A stretch of DNA of 64,000 bases from CAVVFX01 sp963747535. Lineage in GTDB: Bacteria > Acidobacteriota > Terriglobia > Bryobacterales > Bryobacteraceae. Position 1 is the first letter of the stretch. Each line of letters begins with the position of its first letter. Position numbers and translations under genes: made by a program. This document shows, piece by piece, positions 54,838 to 62,545 of this stretch. Location of the stretch: NCBI GenBank assembly GCA_963747535.1, contig CAVVFX010000008.1:395119-459118 (forward strand), in the 5' to 3' direction. Under the pieces are notes generated by a model. The model had not been told where the DNA came from. It searched no databases and saw nothing but the letters and a program-made list of their open reading frames with translations.

Positions 54838-55617
54838 ATGAACCTTCAACTCCGTGTCCTGGTCGTCGACGATGAACCGGTAGCGCGCAAGGTATTACGC
54901 GAAGAACTGGAACTGTTCCCGGGCATCGTGGTAATTGGAGAAGCGGACAACGGACGGGAGGCCCTGGCGCAAATCAGCCTCCTGCGGCCCAACCTTGTTT
55001 TCCTCGACCTGCAGATGCCGGTGATGGGGGGCTTCGAGGTGATCGCCAACCTTCATGGCGGTCCGATCCCGGCGATTATCATTGTGACGGCGTTCAATCA
55101 GCACGCCATCGAAGCGTTCGAAGCGGGCGCCATCGACTACCTGCTCAAGCCGATCAGCGAGGCGCGGCTCGAAAAGGCAATCGATCGCGCCAGGAGCCTG
55201 CACGGCAAAGATCTGAAGATTGCTGAGAGTGTTCTGCGGTTATCCGACACGGCTGCGTCGGCGCAACAGGATGCTTCGCCGCATGGTGCCGGGCGGAAAA
55301 TCGTAGGCAAACTCGGTGAAGAGTATTATCTTCTGGATCAGAACGAAGTGCTGGCTTTCCAGGCGGACGGTGAAATCGTCACCATCATCACCGCCAAACG
55401 CAGCTACATCGCGACTCAATGCCTTCGCGCCATCGAGGAGAGGCTGCGCAATTCACCGTTCGAGCGTGTGCATCGCAATTCGATCGTCAACGTGAATCAT
55501 GTTCGAAAGATGAGCGTCCTGAGCAGTCAACGATGGCTATTGACTCTCAGCAATTCCCAGGAACTCATCGTAAGCAAGCGACTAGCGCGTAACGTCCGTC
55601 ACATGCTGAACTGGTAG
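54838..55617 (+). CDS. LytTR-family response regulator
   Basis: 259 residues, GAGGACGC before the ATG. The receiver is complete: VVDDEP, phospho-acceptor Asp in LVFLDLQMP, Thr in TAF, Lys in YLLKP. The C-terminal LytTR DNA-binding domain (GEEYYLLDQNEVLAFQADGEIVTI...RVHRNSIVNVNHVRKM) follows. It forms a two-component pair with the preceding LytS-like kinase and probably controls neighbouring envelope genes. Confidence 0.94.
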   Translation: MNLQLRVLVVDDEPVARKVLREELELFPGIVVIGEADNGREALAQISLLRPNLVFLDLQMPVMGGFEVIANLHGGPIPAIIIVTAFNQHAIEAFEAGAIDYLLKPISEARLEKAIDRARSLHGKDLKIAESVLRLSDTAASAQQDASPHGAGRKIVGKLGEEYYLLDQNEVLAFQADGEIVTIITAKRSYIATQCLRAIEERLRNSPFERVHRNSIVNVNHVRKMSVLSSQRWLLTLSNSQELIVSKRLARNVRHMLNW

Positions 55618-55701
55618 CTTGCCCCGCCGGTAGCCTCAATGCTGTTCACCTAACGCATGGAGCCCTTAGTACTACTGGGTCACAAAATGTTGCCGTAAGG
55701 T

Positions 55702-55745
55702 GGCGCAGACACTCATGTCTGCTGCGCCCCGACTCATCGGGGCGC
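55702..55745. terminator. Double hairpin after the LytT gene
   Basis: Two partly overlapping stem-loops: GGCGCAGACA/TGTCTGCTGCGCC (55702-55728, one bulge) and GCGCCCCGA-CTCA-TCGGGGCGC (55724-55745), the latter followed by TTCTTCCC. Mutually exclusive pairing is possible. Confidence 0.6.
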
Positions 55746-55784
55746 TTCTTCCCAAGCCGCCAGACCAAGATCGAGAGGAGTCTA

Positions 55785-55967
55785 TCAGATTGCCCTACCC
55801 TTGGCAGCCTGACCACGAAGCAGGAACGTCTTTGGTGTGCTCCACTGCCACAGATCTTGAACGAACCGAAATCCCCTGTACCAATCGCCTTCCGGCACCT
55901 CCGGATTCGAGTCAATCCCGAGCCGAAGACGGTTCAGATCAGCGATGCTGATCGCCCGATCTCGCAT
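55785..55967 (-). CDS. Small unknown protein downstream of the RHH gene, with compensated frameshift
   Basis: 60 residues: MRDRAISIADLNRLRLGIDS... then DWYRGFRFVQDLWQWSTPKTFLLRGQAAKGRAI. In the +1 frame, the 13 residues from RGFRFV onward read DFGSFKICGSG, which appears the better fit between DWY and TPKTF, so the gene seems to have one inserted base and one later deleted base that restore the frame. It follows the RHH gene by 8 bp. The role is unknown; it may be the second gene of a toxin-antitoxin pair. Confidence 0.55.
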   Translation of the reverse strand: MRDRAISIADLNRLRLGIDSNPEVPEGDWYRGFRFVQDLWQWSTPKTFLLRGQAAKGRAI

Positions 55968-55975
55968 CCGATCTA

Positions 55976-56233
55976 TCAGGCGCCAAAAACCATTCGGCCC
56001 ATCTGATCACCAAGGCGTTTGACTTCTTCGGGATCAGTCGCATTTCGGAACCGTTCGGCGAGGTCAATGAATTCCTGCTGCTTGCGCTTCTCCGCCGCCA
56101 TGCCGTTCTCGATCAGTTCTAACAGCAACCGGCTCGCACTCAGCCTGCGTGCCTTCGCCAGGCTGCGAACTTGCGAGGCGACGTTCGCTGGCAAGCTGAT
56201 GCTTTGTCGCACGGATCTGCTGTCGGTTCTCAT
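55976..56233 (-). CDS. Ribbon-helix-helix (CopG/ParD-like) antitoxin-type protein
   Basis: 85 residues from ATG 56233; the open frame further upstream is not supported. N-terminal RHH motif SVRQSISLPANVASQVRSLAKARRLSASRLLLELIENGM, followed by an acidic helical tail (EFIDLAERFRNATDPEEVKRLGDQMGRM). Such proteins are DNA-binding antitoxins or transcription regulators. Divergent from brnT-brnA, sharing a 158-bp promoter region. Confidence 0.78.
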   Translation of the reverse strand: MRTDSRSVRQSISLPANVASQVRSLAKARRLSASRLLLELIENGMAAEKRKQQEFIDLAERFRNATDPEEVKRLGDQMGRMVFGA

Positions 56234-56365
56234 TACATCATTATGCACCAAATTGGTGGACTGAAGATAGGTCCGGCAGACGTCGAAACTTTCGCGAGAC
56301 CCAGGATGACTTATTAGGAATAATCTGATCTCTAAGCCGTCGGGTGGCGCCGGGAATTGCCTGCG

Positions 56366-56385
56366 GTGTACATATGTGTGTACAC
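56366..56385. promoter_or_regulatory. Inverted repeat, candidate BrnA operator
   Basis: GTGTACA (56366-56372) and TGTACAC (56379-56385) are perfect arms separated by TATGTG, ending 6 bp before the brnT start. BrnA antitoxins repress their own operons through palindromes near the start, so this is the likely operator. Confidence 0.55.
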
Positions 56386-56391
56386 TGAATC

Positions 56392-56661
56392 GTGGCGATT
56401 CTCTGGGATCCTGGAAAGGCGGCAAGCAACGTTGCCAAGCACGGGGTACGTTGCCGACGCGGCCTTGGTATTCGACGACCCAGTGGCCATCACTGTTGTC
56501 GATGACGAATCGGACGCTATCGAGCAGCGTTTTGTCATTCTTGGAGCCGACGCTGCCGGCCGGATACTGGTGGTCGTCTACAGTTGGCGCGGGGACGATA
56601 TCCGGATGATCTCCGCCCGGCACGCCGCACCCCCGAACGGGAGGAATACGAAAAGCAATGA
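56392..56661 (+). pseudogene. brnT: BrnT-family toxin gene, broken by two frameshifts
   Basis: Frame 1 from GTG 56392 reads VAILWDPGKAASNVAKHGV, the start of BrnT. The middle continues in another frame (YVADAALVFDDPVAITVVDDE ... EQRFVILGADAAGRILVVVYSWRGDDIRMISAR). The end is in a third (ARRTPEREEYEKQ and stop TGA at 56659-56661), overlapping the brnA ATG as ATGA. The complete toxin family sequence, an RNase of about 90 residues, is thus present but split by indels near 56450 and near 56615. Unlikely to make active toxin. Confidence 0.8.
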
Positions 56662-56915
56662 AAACCTACGACTTCAGCAAAGGCAAGCGCGGCGCGGTAC
56701 TCCCATTGCCTCCGGGTAAGGAGCGAATCACTATCCGTCTGGATTGCGACATCCTCGATTATTTCCGCGATCAGGTCGAGCGTGCTGGTGGTGGCAATTA
56801 CCAGACCGTTATCAACAACGTGTTGCGCGACTATATCGAGGGCAAGAAATCAGCGCCTGGGCTGGAGGACACGTTGCGGCGAGTCATCCGTGAGGAACTG
56901 CGAAAGGTTTCCTAA
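56658..56915 (+). CDS. brnA: BrnA-like antitoxin
   Basis: 85 residues, intact. MKTYDFSKGKRGAVLPLPPGKERITIRLDCDILDYFRDQVERAGGGNYQTVINNVLRDYIEG is characteristic of BrnA (COG3514), an RHH antitoxin that binds BrnT and represses the operon. Its ATG overlaps the ancestral brnT stop. With the toxin broken, it is an orphan antitoxin that could still repress DNA or neutralise related toxins. Confidence 0.88.
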   Translation: MKTYDFSKGKRGAVLPLPPGKERITIRLDCDILDYFRDQVERAGGGNYQTVINNVLRDYIEGKKSAPGLEDTLRRVIREELRKVS

Positions 56916-57362
56916 ATAGCGGGCAACCGCCGGACCGCATTCGATAGCGAGGTGACCAGCGAATAGCATTTCCGGATCACAACCCGATCTGTATCGGTAG
57001 GTTCAGTTCAATTCTTGCGATCGGTGGCCCAACATAAAGGCATGTCCGGGACGAGATCCAGCAAATTTGTGGGCTTGACCGGTCGCAAGCCGACTTGTTG
57101 GGAGTGATCGAAATCCTGTGTGCGAGTGGGGGCCTCTCGGTTAGTCCGCATCGAGTTGCGGTGGTCGCGTGAGGCGGATTATGACACCGCCAGACCGGTG
57201 CTAGGGTCAGAAAACCACTCTTGCGCTGCGGTATTGGCCAACTCCGGTGGACCAAAGAGCTTGCCAATCCATCCGAAGTTGGTGGCTGTTCCCTGGACCT
57301 AATCCGCGTCGGAGAAGCCGCTGTCGTCAGCAATGCCCCGCACATGGAATAATCGAGGTGGC
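56916..57362. other. Intergenic region without recognisable gene
   Basis: 447 bp between brnA and the AAA ATPase gene. Frames in both strands are short or poorly coding. Composition is lower in GC than the housekeeping part, as expected for an accessory island. It probably holds the promoter of the ATPase pair; I see no tRNA, hairpin or repeat in it. Confidence 0.45.
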
Positions 57363-58451
57363 ATGCTCACTCGCATCTACATCGATAATTTTCGAAGCTT
57401 TCAGAACTTCGAATACTTCCCGGAGAGGAAGCAGTTGCTGCTGGGGGCCAACGGCAGCGGCAAAACTTCGGTGCTTGAAGTCCTGCGGTGCCTGAAGAGT
57501 TTTGTGAAGGGTGACTCGAATCGGTTTACGCAGTCCACGCGCACCCGCTGGCTCGATAGTTCAATTCAGGTATTCGAGCTTGAGGCGACGCTGAGCAGCA
57601 AGAAATTCGAGTATCGAGTGGAACTTGGCTATGCCGAGGTGACGAGGGAGCAGGCGGTGACTCTTGAACGCCTCATCGTCAACGGCCGCACCGTTTTCGA
57701 GTTGGCTGAAGGCAAGATTCGTTTCTTCCCAAGCGCGGGCGAGTCGGTTGCCGTTCCCCTTCAGACCAATCGTTCCGCCCTTCCTCTCTCCGTGTTAAGC
57801 AATGAGGACGTCCGACATTTTGTGGAGTGGATCAGCAATCACGTTCACTGCTTTGATTTCGACCTCTACCCTAGTCAAATGGACGAGGCGGCGGACAATG
57901 AGGAACGCGAACCGGACTACGAACTCAACAATCTTGCCGGTTGGTATCGGTCTCTCGTCACAACATACCCGGACCAGAACGTTCGGTTTCTCGATTCCCT
58001 GAGACGGTGCATGGACGGGTTTCTCGCGCTCAAGTTCTCTTCGCAGGAGGATGGCGTGCGGAAACTGCGGGCGGAGTTCACCTCGCCCACTAAGAAGAGA
58101 GTGAGCTACTCAATCTCGGAGTTGTCCGATGGCCAACGCTGTCTCATCTCTCTCTACATGATCCTGCACTTTCCTATCGAATGGGGAGACACCGTCTTTA
58201 TCGACGAGCCGGACAACTTCATCGCTCTGCGCGAAATCCAGCCATGGCTTCTTTCCGCCGAAGAGGCTGTCGAGGAATACAACGGGCAGTTGATCCTCGC
58301 CTCGCACCATCCGGAGACGTTGAATCAGTGGGCCCGGCTCTACGGGCTTCGGTTCTTCAGGGAGCAGAATGGCCAGGCGCGTGTTGCAAAGTTCTCGTCC
58401 GCTGAGAACAATCTCCAGCCCTCGGAAGTCATCGCCAGGGGATGGGAGTAG
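57363..58451 (+). CDS. AAA ATPase, OLD/AAA_21-like, first gene of a possible defence pair
   Basis: 362 residues from ATG 57363, with GAGGTGGC upstream. Walker A is LLGANGSGKTS (26-36), the ABC-type signature is SELSDGQRC (252-260), Walker B is TVFIDEPDN (277-285), and the switch His pair is ASHHPET (313-319). There is a central insertion of helices (70-250). The class comprises the ATPases of OLD nucleases, Gabija and PARIS AriA. The stop is immediately followed by the start of a TOPRIM-like protein, so the two probably act as one complex. Confidence 0.85.
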   Translation: MLTRIYIDNFRSFQNFEYFPERKQLLLGANGSGKTSVLEVLRCLKSFVKGDSNRFTQSTRTRWLDSSIQVFELEATLSSKKFEYRVELGYAEVTREQAVTLERLIVNGRTVFELAEGKIRFFPSAGESVAVPLQTNRSALPLSVLSNEDVRHFVEWISNHVHCFDFDLYPSQMDEAADNEEREPDYELNNLAGWYRSLVTTYPDQNVRFLDSLRRCMDGFLALKFSSQEDGVRKLRAEFTSPTKKRVSYSISELSDGQRCLISLYMILHFPIEWGDTVFIDEPDNFIALREIQPWLLSAEEAVEEYNGQLILASHHPETLNQWARLYGLRFFREQNGQARVAKFSSAENNLQPSEVIARGWE

Positions 58452-59015
58452 GTGTCGAGGCCATCGCAGGTAATCGTCCTCGTTGAGGACAATCGCCAAC
58501 AGCAATTCGTCCTGCGTTACCTTCGTCGCTGCGGTCTTGAACAGCACACGATGCGGTTTGTGTGGTATCCAGATGGCGCCGGGAGTGGTGAGCATTGGGT
58601 CCGGGAGCGATTTGCCGTGGAAGTTGAAGCCTGTCGACGACGGCGCACAACCGCCGAGACAGCTCTGATCGTTCTCATTGATGCCGATAACCTCCCGGTG
58701 CAAGAGCGATTGGCGCAGCTCGACAGTAAACTCGATGACGCTCAAGCCGATCGTGTCCGTCCGGATGTGGAACAAATCGCGAGGCTCGTCCCGAAGCGCA
58801 ACATTGAAACGTGGATACTCTGCCTGAACGCGGTCCCGGTGGACGAGGCGACCGATTACAAGAGAACTCGGAACGACTGGACGCCACTGATTCGCTCGGG
58901 GATTGAAACACTCTACGACTGGACGCGTCCAAACGCACAGCTTCCCGCCAGTTCCGTATCGTCGCTGCGACTCGGGGTTGCTGAGCTCAGAAGACTCGAT
59001 TTCCGGGGTCGATAA
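58452..59015 (+). CDS. TOPRIM-like protein, second gene of the ATPase pair
   Basis: 187 residues from GTG 58452, directly abutting the ATPase stop. VIVLVEDNRQQQFVLRYLRRCGL gives the TOPRIM glutamate (Glu12) at the end of strand 1, and ALIVLIDADN gives the DxD (Asp77, Asp79). A conserved-looking KRNIETW (115-121) follows. This is the pattern of TOPRIM nucleases and DUF4435/DUF4276-like effectors found beside AAA ATPases. I infer a metal-dependent nuclease or RNA/DNA cleaving effector controlled by the ATPase. Confidence 0.75.
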   Translation: MSRPSQVIVLVEDNRQQQFVLRYLRRCGLEQHTMRFVWYPDGAGSGEHWVRERFAVEVEACRRRRTTAETALIVLIDADNLPVQERLAQLDSKLDDAQADRVRPDVEQIARLVPKRNIETWILCLNAVPVDEATDYKRTRNDWTPLIRSGIETLYDWTRPNAQLPASSVSSLRLGVAELRRLDFRGR

Positions 59016-59058
59016 CCGCCGAACCGAAGATTAGTACTGATAAACGCGTTCCCTCTTT

Positions 59059-59454
59059 TCATTCTCGCGGCTTGGTATTCAATTCCAGTAACTCCGCCGC
59101 CCATTCTGGAATCTCGTCGGCGAGACCGACCACTCGCCCGCCGCGCATCTCCAAAACTGGCCGCGGCTCAACGCCCGAGTTAGCGAAGACGAGTCCCTGA
59201 TGCACTAACTGCAAAATGTGGCCGGCGTTTGTAAGACTGCGCGTGTATCGGCGGCGTACATCCGCGTCGGGCACGTCGTGCCCACCCTGAGCGACACGCT
59301 CGCGCACTCGCTGGATGCTCCGCTCGGGGTTGTCCAGGCATATGTAGAAGCGCCGGGTGAAGAACGAACGCTCCAGCGCCGCCTCGATCGCAGCGTTCGT
59401 CCAGCTGTAACGGGTCACGATTTTCTCGGCGCCCGCGTTGGCGTTTTCCCACAT
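59059..59454 (-). pseudogene. Zeta-toxin-like kinase, N-terminal half missing
   Basis: 131 residues. RRFYICLDNPERSIQRVRERVAQGGHDVPDADVRRRYTRSLTNAGHILQLV is the C-terminal half of zeta-toxin/predicted ABC-type ATPases, which phosphorylate UDP-GlcNAc. The P-loop (GPNGSGKST) and its first 90 residues are absent, and the start (MWENANAGAEKIVTRY) does not belong to the family. The break lies just before the transposon, which may have caused it. Confidence 0.75.
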
Positions 59455-59460
59455 TGATCC

Positions 59461-59832
59461 CCGGCTAAGCCGGCGCGATTCCGCCCGGGAGGCGTATCGG
59501 AAACTGACTGGTGCGCGGGATCGTGAGCATCTATCCCATCATGCGCAGGCCATGCGAAGAATTCTCCAGACCTATTTCTGGTAGGAATAGGTCTGCCCCT
59601 CGTCGCGGCCAACAGAATCACACGGTTACGCTGTTCCGGGCGTCCGTCACTGGAGAACCGTTGGCCCCCTATTCCAGCCAGGAATAGGTCGTCGGTCCGG
59701 GAGCAAAAGCTCTAACACTTGTAGGATGCTCAAAGGAAACGCGGGAGAACGGCAAATTCTCCCGCGTTGAGCGACCTGGGAACGCAACTCCCAGGAGAAA
59801 GGACAGACCCATATGGGTCTGCCACCTACACA
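59461..59832. repeat. Tract of consecutive palindromes at the left side of the transposon
   Basis: Six palindromes in 361 bp: CCGGCT/AGCCGG (59461-59473); CAGACCTATT/AATAGGTCTG (59567-59595); CCTATTCC/GGAATAGG (59668-59688); AACGCGGGAGAA/TTCTCCCGCGTT (59738-59768); CCTGGGA/TCCCAGG (59775-59795); and the 18-bp palindrome CAGACCCATATGGGTCTG (59804-59821). The second and third share the core CCTATT..AATAGG. The last ends 11 bp before the first transposon gene and could serve as its operator. Confidence 0.75.
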
Positions 59833-60459
59833 ATGCAAATCCTACACCCATTTGCCGGGTCCGTCCAGCAATACGAGCAGCAACTCGACGACATCGATCT
59901 CCACCGGCCGCGCCACTGTCCGCAATGCCAAACCCAACGGCCGCTCACCGCACACGGCTTTTACACCCGCACGCTGACGTGCCTGAACTTCGATGGCTCG
60001 TTGCGCGTGCGCCGCTACTTATGTCTCGCTTGCCGGCGCACGGTGTCGTTGCTGCCTGAATTCGTGCTGCCATACTTGCGGTCCAGTATCACGGTGATCG
60101 CGCTGGTCCTCACTGCACGTCTGCTGGAAAACAAGCTCTGGCAATCCGTCACCGCGACGCTATTGTTCGCGATGACTTATCAGCGAGGCCAGTTCTGGGT
60201 CCGGCGCTTTCGCCGACAAGCTGAGCCTCTCTGCGTCGCGTTGGCGGCGTTGACCGAACCCGCACCCGCGCCGGGCTTTGTCCAGCGGGCCTTGTGCATG
60301 CTCGCCGCCACGCGCTGGATTCCAGCCCACCGCTTCCTTTTCTCCCAACTGCGCAGTCACCTGCTGGGCTGGCCGCGCAGTCTCGCTCCGCGCGGTCTTC
60401 GCGCCGCAGTCTCCGCCCCGCCGGAATCGGGCGAGCGTCCCCACACAACACTTGTCTAG
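59833..60459 (+). CDS. DUF6431-like zinc-ribbon protein of the transposon
   Basis: 208 residues from ATG 59833 (the open frame continues upstream without start support). RHCPQCQTQRPLTAHGFYTRTL (CPQC at 29-32) and YLCLACRRTVSLLPEFVLPY (CLAC at 64-67) form a zinc ribbon like that at the N-terminus of insertion-element proteins. The C-terminal part is basic and Leu-rich. Probably binds DNA, perhaps the element's ends. Confidence 0.75.
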   Translation: MQILHPFAGSVQQYEQQLDDIDLHRPRHCPQCQTQRPLTAHGFYTRTLTCLNFDGSLRVRRYLCLACRRTVSLLPEFVLPYLRSSITVIALVLTARLLENKLWQSVTATLLFAMTYQRGQFWVRRFRRQAEPLCVALAALTEPAPAPGFVQRALCMLAATRWIPAHRFLFSQLRSHLLGWPRSLAPRGLRAAVSAPPESGERPHTTLV

Positions 60460-60506
60460 CCTCCAGGCCCATGCTCACCTTACGCTCTTCAACAGGAGAG
60501 AAAAAG

Positions 60507-61742
60507 ATGGACGACAAAGCCGAAAAAATCGCGCTTTTTCGCTACGGATTAATCGCGCCGCTGGTTTTGGAAACACTGCCCAGAGGCGAGCTCACGCGAC
60601 GCGCCCAGGAAGTTGCGGCCCGTTGCTATGACATTCCCTATTCCCGCCGCACCTCGGTATCCACCGACACCTTGCTCGAATGGACGTTGCAGTATCGCCG
60701 CCACGGCTTCACGGCGCTGGCTCCCAAACCACGCCAGGATCGCGGACAAACTCGCGTCATCCCCGCCGCTACCGCCGCATTGATCGAACGGCTCCAGCGC
60801 GAGAATCCGCATCGTACCGGTACGGCTTTGTTGCGGGAACTGGCCCTGCCCGACGAGCAGGAGATCTCGGCCTCCACGCTGTATCGCTTTCTGCGAGCCC
60901 ACGGACTTACCGCCCGTCAGTTGCTCGCCGCCGACGCGACCGCGCGCAAAAAGTTCGAAGTCGAGTTTGCCAATCAACTCTGGCAATCCGATATGCTGTT
61001 TGGTCCGTATGTCCAGCGGCCCGGCGGCGGGAAATTGCAGGTCTTCCTGCAGGCCACGCTCGACGATGCCAGCCGACTGATCCCGCACGCCCAGTTCTAC
61101 CCCAACCAGGGCCTTGATGCTTTCCTCGATTGTCTGCGCCACGCCATCGCCTCGCGTGGCGTGCCGGTCCGCCTGTACATGGACAACGGCAAGATTTATC
61201 GCTCGATTCAACTGGCGCGCATCGCGGCATCGCTCGGCACGCTGATTGTGCATACGCCTCCCTATCAACCCGAAGGGCGTGGCAAGATCGAACGTTTCTT
61301 TCGCTCGGTTCGCGAACAGTTTCTGGCGGGCCTCGATCCGAAACAGACGCTGACGCTGGAACAGTTGAACGAACGTCTGTGGCATTGGATCGACACCGTC
61401 TACCATTGCCGCGAACACAGCACCTTACAATCGACTCCGCTGCTGCGCTGGCAGCGCGATATCGAACACGTCCGCCAACTACCTCCGTGGACCGATCTAC
61501 GCCGCCTGTTCTTTCATCGCCTGGATCGTCTGGTGCGCCGCGATTGCACCTTTCTGCTGCATAACCGATTCTTTGAAGCGCCGCCGCACCTGGCCGGCAA
61601 ACGCATTGAGGCGCGCTTCGATCCGCTCGATCTGAACGAAGTGGACATTTACTTCGAAGGGCAGGAGCACGGCACCGCGCGCCTGGTGGACCCGGTGCTG
61701 AACGGTCAACTGCCTCCACCTCTTCTTAAGGAGCATCGGTAG
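60507..61742 (+). CDS. D-D35-E transposase/integrase, Mu/IS481-like
   Basis: 411 residues from ATG 60507. An N-terminal helix-turn-helix pair (about 20-135) is followed by an rve-type catalytic core: Asp162 in QSDMLFGP, Asp226 in MDNGKIY, Glu262 in GKIERFFR, giving the D-D35-E signature. The C-terminal beta domain (RDCTFLLHNRFFEAPPHLAGKRIEARFDPLDLNEVDIYFEG) is the Mu-transposase type. It carries out strand transfer, probably directed by the next gene's ATPase. Confidence 0.9.
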   Translation: MDDKAEKIALFRYGLIAPLVLETLPRGELTRRAQEVAARCYDIPYSRRTSVSTDTLLEWTLQYRRHGFTALAPKPRQDRGQTRVIPAATAALIERLQRENPHRTGTALLRELALPDEQEISASTLYRFLRAHGLTARQLLAADATARKKFEVEFANQLWQSDMLFGPYVQRPGGGKLQVFLQATLDDASRLIPHAQFYPNQGLDAFLDCLRHAIASRGVPVRLYMDNGKIYRSIQLARIAASLGTLIVHTPPYQPEGRGKIERFFRSVREQFLAGLDPKQTLTLEQLNERLWHWIDTVYHCREHSTLQSTPLLRWQRDIEHVRQLPPWTDLRRLFFHRLDRLVRRDCTFLLHNRFFEAPPHLAGKRIEARFDPLDLNEVDIYFEGQEHGTARLVDPVLNGQLPPPLLKEHR

Positions 61743-61744
61743 CC

Positions 61745-62545
61745 ATGTGGGAGTCCTTCTTCGGTTTCAAGAAACAGCCGTTTTCCGACAGCCCCGACGT
61801 CAAGCAACTGTTTGCTTCGCAGGCCTGGAATCAACTCAAGACCCGCTTCGAGTTTCTGGCCCAGCATCATGGTGCGGGTCTGCTCACCGGCGAAGTGGGT
61901 GCGGGCAAGTCTACCGCGGCGCGCGCTTTCACGGCCTCACTCAATCCCAATCAGTACAAGATTCTCTACGTGCACTTTGCCACCGGCTCGGCGCTGGATC
62001 TATTGCGTCAGGTGGCTCTCGAACTGGATCTTGAACCAGCCCACCACCGGGGCGATTTAGCACGCCAGATCGCCGGCGCTGTGGTGCGTCTGCACCAGAG
62101 TAAGAAACAGCATCCCATTCTGATCTGCGACGAAGCTCAGTTGCTGCCGCATGCGGCCCTGGAACAACTGCCGCTGCTGTTGAACTTCGATATGGATTCT
62201 TCGCGTTATCTGACGCTTCTGCTGGTCGGTCAGCCGCTGCTGCGCCGCACGCTATCGCTTCAGATGCATGAAGCGTTACGTCAACGCATCGGCGTACAGT
62301 ATCACCTCGAAGGACTCTCGCGCGAGGAGTTCGACGCCTACCTCGCGCATCAACTGAAAGCCTCCGGCGTCACGCAACCGTTGTTTGACGAGACCGCGCG
62401 CCAGGCTTTATATCAGGCGACCAAAGGTATCTTGCGCAAGGTCAACAAACTCGCCTTGACGGCCTTGCGACTGGCCGCTGCACGCAAGGCTTCCGGGGTG
62501 GATGAAGCCATTCTGCTGGATGCCGTGCAGGAGGCTCTGCTATGA
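61745..62545 (+). CDS. ExeA/TnsC-like AAA ATPase
   Basis: 266 residues, starting 2 bp after the transposase. Start MWESFFGFKKQPFSDSPDVKQLF is typical of the ExeA-like group (AAA_22), with Walker A GEVGAGKST (49-57), Walker B ILICDEAQLLPH, and a winged-helix-type C-terminus. In Mu, Tn7 and Tn5053 such ATPases choose target DNA and stimulate the transposase. Confidence 0.9.
   Translation: MWESFFGFKKQPFSDSPDVKQLFASQAWNQLKTRFEFLAQHHGAGLLTGEVGAGKSTAARAFTASLNPNQYKILYVHFATGSALDLLRQVALELDLEPAHHRGDLARQIAGAVVRLHQSKKQHPILICDEAQLLPHAALEQLPLLLNFDMDSSRYLTLLLVGQPLLRRTLSLQMHEALRQRIGVQYHLEGLSREEFDAYLAHQLKASGVTQPLFDETARQALYQATKGILRKVNKLALTALRLAAARKASGVDEAILLDAVQEALL

Noticed and set aside
56977..57345. Minus-strand 122-codon frame upstream of the ATPase gene
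   Set aside because: No start signal, no family pattern, composition not coding-like.
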